A stretch of 18,383 nt of DNA, taken from Bacteriovoracaceae bacterium (GTDB lineage Bacteria > Bdellovibrionota > Bacteriovoracia > Bacteriovoracales > Bacteriovoracaceae). A program made the position numbers and the translations under genes. Shown here piece after piece: positions 14,021 to 18,383 of this stretch. Every line of letters starts with the position of its first letter. The first letter of the stretch is position 1. The stretch spans positions 1-18,383 of the forward strand of contig JAGLCH010000155.1 of assembly GCA_023146355.1 (NCBI GenBank), written 5' to 3'. The notes beneath the pieces are model-generated. The model saw only the letters and a list, made by a program, of their open reading frames with translations. It ran no database searches and was not told the DNA's origin.

Positions 14021-15320
14021 AGTGCTCTCCTCGTTTGATATAATTATCATACTGATCATAGGAGGGAAGCCCTGGAGAAAAGAGTAAAATCCCTTCAAAT
14101 TCTTGCTTCCTTTCTAGCTCCAAAACAGTCTGAAGATCAAAGCACTTTGCACAATCTATTTCCCCTTCCAACTCAGTGGAAAATTGATCAGTTGTTTCAC
14201 CAATAAGCATTATCTTGTCTGCTTTTTTTAGCATATCTAGGTGGGGAATTAAAGTATCTCCCTGCCCGCGTCGCTGTCCACCGATGATAAGGTGAAGTTC
14301 ACGCTCCTCTTTTTCAATGGCATTAACTGCTGTCTTAACAGCATCCCAATTAGTACTTTTTGCATCGTTAAATGCTGTGAAAATACCAGGCCCATCAACA
14401 AACTGCACCCGAAACTCAACTCCTCCAAAAGAGTTGATCATATTTTGTACTGCTGCGGTGTCGATTTCCAAAATTGCCATGCACTTAATTGCAAAGAGAA
14501 GATTTGTAATATTGTGTCCACCTTGAAGCTTAAAGTTTTCAAGGCAATAGGACTCTTCAATTATACTCTTAGCATTTAGTGGACTTAAAGTATTAATCTT
14601 CACGACTTTTGTTATTAGCTTGCGCCCCCACTCCATTAAGTGCTCATCATTACCAGCAAGGATAACAGAGTCAGAATCTGTCATATTCTTAGAAATGTTA
14701 AACTTCGCTTCTGCGTAGTCTACAACACCATTATAGCGCTCTCCATGATTGGGAAAAATATTTAATACCATCGCAATATCAGGTCTAAATTGCTCAATCG
14801 ATTCGAGCTGAAAACTTGAAAGTTCGAGAACAATATACTTCGCACCCTCACCTTGAAGTATATAATCGCAAAAAGGGATTCCTATATTTCCACCAATAAA
14901 AGCGCTGATTCCTGCCGCTTTAAAAACCTCTCCTATCATGGAAACAGTAGTGGTTTTACCATTAGTTCCGGTAACAGCTACTAATGGAACTTTGTTTTGA
15001 AGCTGAGAGTAGGCCAGTTCAATTTCTGACCACAGGGAAGTTCCATTCTTGACTGCTAAGGCCAAAACCTCATGTTCTCTAGGGATACCTGGACTTAAGA
15101 TGACAAGATCACACGATCCAAATAGCTCTGTAGATTCTGATTGAGGAAAGCATTTTTCTTTTGAGATGATAGAGACAACTGTATCTAAGTCCCTCCACTT
15201 CTCCACCTCTCCATTACTTACAGCAATTGGATCTGCCCCAAGTTTTACGAGTAGCTTTAAAGCGGAAATTCCGGATTTCCCCATTCCAAATACAGCTATT
15301 TTTTTGCCCGAAAAGTCCAT
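13995..15320 (-). CDS. murD: UDP-N-acetylmuramoylalanine--D-glutamate ligase MurD
   Basis: MurD adds D-Glu to UDP-MurNAc-L-Ala in cytoplasmic peptidoglycan precursor synthesis. With the start chosen here it is 441 residues, the family norm. Visible are the N-terminal UDP-binding VFGMGKSG (10-17), the ATP loop VTGTNGKTTT (116-125), ELSSFQLES, FNDAKSTN (usual NDSKATN) and the tail word SPGLPSYDQY with KRGEHF. The LNITPDHLDRH stretch of E. coli reads LNIFPNHGERY here, and the usual LGGRDKG reads IIGGQRRGQG. The frame extends 36 codons upstream to 15428, but that would overlap the divergent gene; the ATG at 15320 has GGAGAG 4 bases upstream and begins with the typical MDFSGKKIAVFG. No other cell-wall genes adjoin it. 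Confidence 0.93.
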   Translation of the reverse strand: MDFSGKKIAVFGMGKSGISALKLLVKLGADPIAVSNGEVEKWRDLDTVVSIISKEKCFPQSESTELFGSCDLVILSPGIPREHEVLALAVKNGTSLWSEIELAYSQLQNKVPLVAVTGTNGKTTTVSMIGEVFKAAGISAFIGGNIGIPFCDYILQGEGAKYIVLELSSFQLESIEQFRPDIAMVLNIFPNHGERYNGVVDYAEAKFNISKNMTDSDSVILAGNDEHLMEWGRKLITKVVKINTLSPLNAKSIIEESYCLENFKLQGGHNITNLLFAIKCMAILEIDTAAVQNMINSFGGVEFRVQFVDGPGIFTAFNDAKSTNWDAVKTAVNAIEKEERELHLIIGGQRRGQGDTLIPHLDMLKKADKIMLIGETTDQFSTELEGEIDCAKCFDLQTVLELERKQEFEGILLFSPGLPSYDQYDNYIKRGEHFTELVGKK

Positions 15321-15338
15321 AAACTCTCCATTTTCCTC

Positions 15339-15373
15339 TTTCCATCGGTTCGAGAAATTAGTATAAGTCTGGC
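15339..15373 (+). promoter_or_regulatory. Candidate promoter giving a leaderless transcript
   Basis: TTTCCA (15339-15344), a 17-base spacer and TATAAG (15362-15367). Six bases later is the ATG at 15374, the expected position of the first transcribed base. No ribosome site is seen before this ATG, which fits a leaderless mRNA. The -35 box is weak. Confidence 0.35.
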
Positions 15374-16618
15374 ATGGCAGAGTGTCTAACCAAAAAACTA
15401 GAAAGGCTTTATGACTTTTTAACCCCATACGCCCCCATGTGGAGCCTTGAGGTTTTAAATCATTTTCCGGCCACCCTTGAATACTACCCCACTCAGTGGG
15501 TGGAAACGCTTGATCGTCTAAGTGAGCGAGAGCTATGGGAAGTAAGCTCTCGTATTAGTTTCGACTCGATCAAGGGCAGTGAACTTCACAACTTCTGCAG
15601 TGAGATAGAGGAGCTTGTTGAAATGCCCATGGCCGATCTCTCCATCGTGGAATTTCCGCGCTGGGCCTATGTAGGAGTTAAGGGGAAAAAAAAGCATGAG
15701 CTCGATCGCTTTGCTGCTTTAATTGAGCATATTGATAAAAAGTATCACTTCACCAGTATGACTAATCTTGGCGGGGGAATGGGACATCTCTCACGAATGG
15801 TTGCCCACTATCAAAAACTCCCCTGCATCGACATAGATATGAACGAAACCCTTCAAAAGCAAGGAGTGGAGAGGATGGAAAAGTTTCCTCTTCCGGAGGG
15901 AGCATCCACAGTAGAATTCATATCGGCCTTAATCGATCGAGAAAGTGCAAATAGTAATTTAGTAAAAGAGTTTAAAGTTGGTGGTATAACAACAGGTCTT
16001 CACACCTGTGGTCCACTTGCTGTTCGCCATATGGAACTCGCGATAAAAGGTGGATGCAAGGGACTAATAAACTTTGGTTGCTGCTATGGAAAAATGCTCG
16101 ACAAAAGGGACTTCAATATCTCAAGGCCGGCAATGGTTCGGCCATTGGAGCTAACCAACCACGCTCTTACTTTGGCGACGAGATCCCACACAGAAATTGG
16201 CCACAGTGACTTTGAGCTCAAAACCAGAGTTAAAAATTACCGATATGCTCTTCACTTTCTAATGCACAAAGAACTTGGGGTGAAGGAATTTATAACGGTA
16301 GGTAATGGCAGGCCATCTCACTATCGTGGAGTTTTCAGCACTTACGCCCTCGATATGCTTAAACGTGTTGAGATTGAACATGACCTCACTGCCGAAGAGA
16401 TTGATCTATTTTTTAAAACAAAAGAAACTACAGACGTAATTAGACGCCTCTACCTTATGGATATTATTCGTTGGTTACTTGGTCGAGCTCTAGAGCAGTA
16501 CATTCTAACAGATAGAGCAATCTATATTGAAGAGAGGGGATATACCTCTGAGCTGGTACAGCTCTTTGATGAGAAAGTCTCACCGCGAAATATTGGAATT
16601 GTTGCAATTAAGAACTAG
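15374..16618 (+). CDS. METTL25/RRNAD1-like methyltransferase-domain protein
   Basis: A 414-residue protein with a SAM-dependent methyltransferase fold of the Methyltransf_32 type, best known from eukaryotic METTL25 and METTL25B/RRNAD1. SAM-binding motif I is NLGGGMGHLSR (131-141), followed by an acidic end of strand two, DIDMN (153-157). The family words GLHTCG (208-213) and FGCCYGK (234-240) are present, and the C-terminal part keeps LTDRAIYIEERGY and LFDEKVSPRNIGIVAIK as in the eukaryotic proteins. About 90 residues precede the domain. The substrate is unknown. It is divergent from murD by 53 bases, and its stop overlaps the stop of a small convergent gene. No clear ribosome site lies before the ATG. 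Confidence 0.75.
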   Translation: MAECLTKKLERLYDFLTPYAPMWSLEVLNHFPATLEYYPTQWVETLDRLSERELWEVSSRISFDSIKGSELHNFCSEIEELVEMPMADLSIVEFPRWAYVGVKGKKKHELDRFAALIEHIDKKYHFTSMTNLGGGMGHLSRMVAHYQKLPCIDIDMNETLQKQGVERMEKFPLPEGASTVEFISALIDRESANSNLVKEFKVGGITTGLHTCGPLAVRHMELAIKGGCKGLINFGCCYGKMLDKRDFNISRPAMVRPLELTNHALTLATRSHTEIGHSDFELKTRVKNYRYALHFLMHKELGVKEFITVGNGRPSHYRGVFSTYALDMLKRVEIEHDLTAEEIDLFFKTKETTDVIRRLYLMDIIRWLLGRALEQYILTDRAIYIEERGYTSELVQLFDEKVSPRNIGIVAIKN

Positions 16619-16767
16619 TCGAAGATATTAAAAGAAATAGTTGGAAGTACGGGCTCAACATCACTACTTGAAAATAGACCTGATGTGTTTCCTAGAAAAA
16701 TAAGAATAAAGGCAAATACAAAAAGCAAAATCTTTGCCATATCTTGTTTTGGATCTTCTGGAAGCAT
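16615..16767 (-). CDS. Small single-helix membrane protein (50 residues)
   Basis: A short minus-strand frame fills most of the gap between two plus genes. With the ATG at 16767 it has 50 residues; the frame continues six codons further to an ATG at 16785, but AAAGG at 16774-16778, 6 bases before the inner ATG, favours the shorter form. It starts MLPEDPKQDM, then one membrane helix at about 12-26 (ILLFVFAFILIFLG) and a polar tail with two Pro-containing turns. No Cys, no lipobox, no known family. Its TAG stop overlaps the TAG of the convergent methyltransferase-like gene inside the palindrome ACTAGT. It resembles small membrane accessory proteins in layout, nothing more can be said. Confidence 0.55.
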   Translation of the reverse strand: MLPEDPKQDMAKILLFVFAFILIFLGNTSGLFSSSDVEPVLPTISFNIFD

Positions 16768-16841
16768 AACTAACCTTTGTTTCATTTATTGGGTACTCTA
16801 ATTTATTGCAAATATTTTATTCTTAGGCAATAGTCTTCAAT

Positions 16842-17420
16842 ATGATAGTAAAATATTACACAGATACATTCACCCCTGATACATATCTTCAAGCTGCCTC
16901 CTCGCCTTCACGGGGTCGTGATTTTTATCTCTCTCGCACCGCTCTCAAGAATTGTCTTGTGGATTTGTCACCTGATTTCGATAAGATAGGCCTCGACGAC
17001 CTCGCTATTGAGAATCACCAGCACCTTGAAAAATACCCTCAAATAGCAGTAAGCCTCTCCCACACCAAGGAGTATGCTGCTGCAATAATCAGTGATGATC
17101 CCCATGTGGTTTCCGTAGGGATCGACCTCGAACTCACTACACGTCCCATAAAAAAGGGTATTATCAAGTACTTTGATCACAACTTTGATAGCGCCTACTC
17201 TCCCCTTGAACTTTGGGTAATTAAAGAGGCCTGCTTCAAAGCGGCATGGCCTATCTTTCAAAAGGAGAAGGCATCTGCCATGGTCCTAAAAGACTTGTGG
17301 GTAAATCAAACAGAATTTGGTGTATTCGATATAAAACACCCTGTGGGGAGAATAACTCTCAACTATATTGATCTCTTTGACGAAAAGTTTCTTGTAGCAA
17401 CTGCAATCATCAAAGAGTAA
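16842..17420 (+). CDS. 4'-phosphopantetheinyl transferase superfamily protein
   Basis: This enzyme class transfers phosphopantetheine from CoA to a Ser on acyl or peptidyl carrier proteins. The 192-residue protein has the family motifs in order: VSLSHTKEYAAA (70-81), the metal-binding GIDLE (93-97; D95, E97) and WVIKEACFKA (125-134; E129). Length is shorter than Sfp (about 220) and longer than AcpS (about 125), so it is a compact Sfp/EntD-type enzyme. No polyketide or peptide synthetase gene is nearby; it could serve the fatty acid carrier protein or a distant pathway. The ribosome site is weak. The amidotransferase gene follows after 2 bases, so the two are co-transcribed. Confidence 0.85.
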   Translation: MIVKYYTDTFTPDTYLQAASSPSRGRDFYLSRTALKNCLVDLSPDFDKIGLDDLAIENHQHLEKYPQIAVSLSHTKEYAAAIISDDPHVVSVGIDLELTTRPIKKGIIKYFDHNFDSAYSPLELWVIKEACFKAAWPIFQKEKASAMVLKDLWVNQTEFGVFDIKHPVGRITLNYIDLFDEKFLVATAIIKE

Positions 17421-17422
17421 AT

Positions 17423-18271
17423 ATGTGTCGTCTTTTTGGATTTAGATCTGTTATTCAAAGCCAAGTTCATCAAAGCCTTATTGATGCTGACAATGCTCTA
17501 CTTGAGCAGAGTCGCCGACATCCCGATGGCTGGGGTGTTGCTTTTTACGCAGCAGGCGCTCCACATATTATAAAATCAGAGAAATCAGCTCTTGAAGACC
17601 ACCTTTTTACCAAGGTATCAGGGATTGTGTCCTCAGAAAGTGTTATTGCACATATCCGTAAGGCCACAAAGGGAAAGCTCAACGTCTTAAACACTCATCC
17701 TTTTCAATACGGGAACTGGACCTTTGCCCATAATGGCAACATTAAAGATTTTGAGAAACATAAAGATGAGATCAAAGTTCGTATTGCCCCAGCACTTAGA
17801 CGCTACATTTTAGGGGATACTGACAGTGAACTTATATTCTTTTTCATACTTACTCACATCTCTGAAAAATTTCCCTTAACCAAAAATGACATCTGCTCAG
17901 ATTCACTTGCTAAGCGCGTAAAAAGTGCGGTGAAAGAGCTTGTGGGTATTGTTGGGGAGTACTCACAAATTGATGATGCAGGACCAAGCGAAACCTATAT
18001 CACTTTTCTCATCACCAATGGGGTCACGATGTTGGCCCACCATGGGGGGAAGCAACTCTTCTTCTCAACCTATAAAACAGACTGTCCCGAGGCCAATACT
18101 TGCACCAGTTTTTCAGTTGAATGTCACGGCCCTACCAAGACTGGATACATCAACCATTTGATCTTTTCTAGTGAACCACTAGAGGGAAATAATATTTGGC
18201 TTGCTATGGATCCTGGAGAAATGATTGGAGTGGATTGGCAGATGAAGCTCAACCGCTACCAAAAGGTTTAA
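17423..18271 (+). CDS. Class II glutamine amidotransferase, YafJ type
   Basis: An N-terminal nucleophile amidotransferase domain protein of 282 residues, similar in kind to E. coli YafJ (about 255). Cys2 directly after the initiator Met is the expected nucleophile (MCRLFGF). Further family words are RRHPDGWGVAFY (31-42), AHIRKAT with the glutamine-binding Arg79, NTHPF (90-94), FAHNGNI with oxyanion N104/G105, and GDTDSE with D132. There is no second synthase domain, so the ammonia acceptor, if any, is unknown; YafJ-type proteins are not functionally settled. It begins 2 bases after the phosphopantetheinyl transferase stop, with AAAGAG as the ribosome site inside that gene's end. Confidence 0.9.
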   Translation: MCRLFGFRSVIQSQVHQSLIDADNALLEQSRRHPDGWGVAFYAAGAPHIIKSEKSALEDHLFTKVSGIVSSESVIAHIRKATKGKLNVLNTHPFQYGNWTFAHNGNIKDFEKHKDEIKVRIAPALRRYILGDTDSELIFFFILTHISEKFPLTKNDICSDSLAKRVKSAVKELVGIVGEYSQIDDAGPSETYITFLITNGVTMLAHHGGKQLFFSTYKTDCPEANTCTSFSVECHGPTKTGYINHLIFSSEPLEGNNIWLAMDPGEMIGVDWQMKLNRYQKV

Positions 18272-18383
18272 ATTTAATATCAAGTGATCCTCCCCCTTCC
18301 CTAGCACGTATTTTTTTCATGGAATTAAGAGATTAAAAAAAAGAACTCGCAACAAGTCAGCAACTGTGAGAATAATAGCAATA

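Noticed and set aside
15321..15428. N-terminal extension of murD by 36 codons
   Set aside because: It would overlap the start of the divergent gene, has no family similarity, and a ribosome site with a canonical MurD start lies at 15320.
18272..18383. Possible 3' end of a minus-strand gene entering from the right (hydrophobic frame ending with TGA at 18317-18319)
   Set aside because: Only about 21 codons are visible, with no motif and no terminator; not enough to call a gene.

Overview
The window looks like chromosomal DNA of an AT-rich Gram-negative bacterium. Kdo/LPS synthesis genes, a TolC-type outer-membrane factor and an outer-membrane barrel candidate show a double membrane. Gene style (long AT-rich coding, many small secreted proteins) would fit Bacteriovorax/Halobacteriovorax-like Bdellovibrionota, but that placement is inference without any search. 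No rRNA, tRNA, CRISPR array or transposase was seen.

Left part (1-3690): a minus-strand gene running off the left edge encodes at least three tandem RidA-family domains in one chain. Next comes an ECF-type sigma factor gene with an overlapping four-helix membrane protein (candidate anti-sigma factor), both on minus. Divergent from them is a secreted DUF6448-type protein on plus. The 307-bp region between carries two divergent copies of the same promoter word, TGTCACA-N16-CGT(T/C), placed for the sigma gene and for the secreted protein, so this looks like an autoregulated sigma module. A small cupin gene follows, preceded by a perfect 14-bp palindrome of the Crp/Fnr type.

Centre (3689-7392): a tight minus-strand operon, transcribed kdsB > pyrG > kdsA > kdsC, supplies CTP and makes and activates Kdo for lipopolysaccharide. 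Its genes overlap by 1 to 17 bases. kdsA has the Cys of the metal-dependent class. The operon has a GTG start and a good candidate promoter.

From 7507 to 10715 (plus): a small secreted protein, a TolC-like outer-membrane factor translationally close to a small outer-membrane barrel candidate, and a MarC-family membrane protein.

From 10727 to 15320 (minus): a MATE-family transporter behind a large three-domain Xaa-Pro aminopeptidase, then murD. Between the last two, on plus, is a short unlisted gene for a 46-residue secreted peptide that overlaps the 3' end of murD.

Right part (15374-18271): a bacterial relative of the eukaryotic METTL25/RRNAD1 methyltransferase-like proteins (possibly on a leaderless mRNA), a small convergent membrane-protein gene sharing its stop site, then a two-gene unit of a 4'-phosphopantetheinyl transferase and a YafJ-type class II glutamine amidotransferase. 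The last 112 bases hold no supportable gene.

Several starts were moved from the longest open frame because a ribosome binding site points to an inner ATG: cupin, marC, the aminopeptidase, murD and the small membrane protein.
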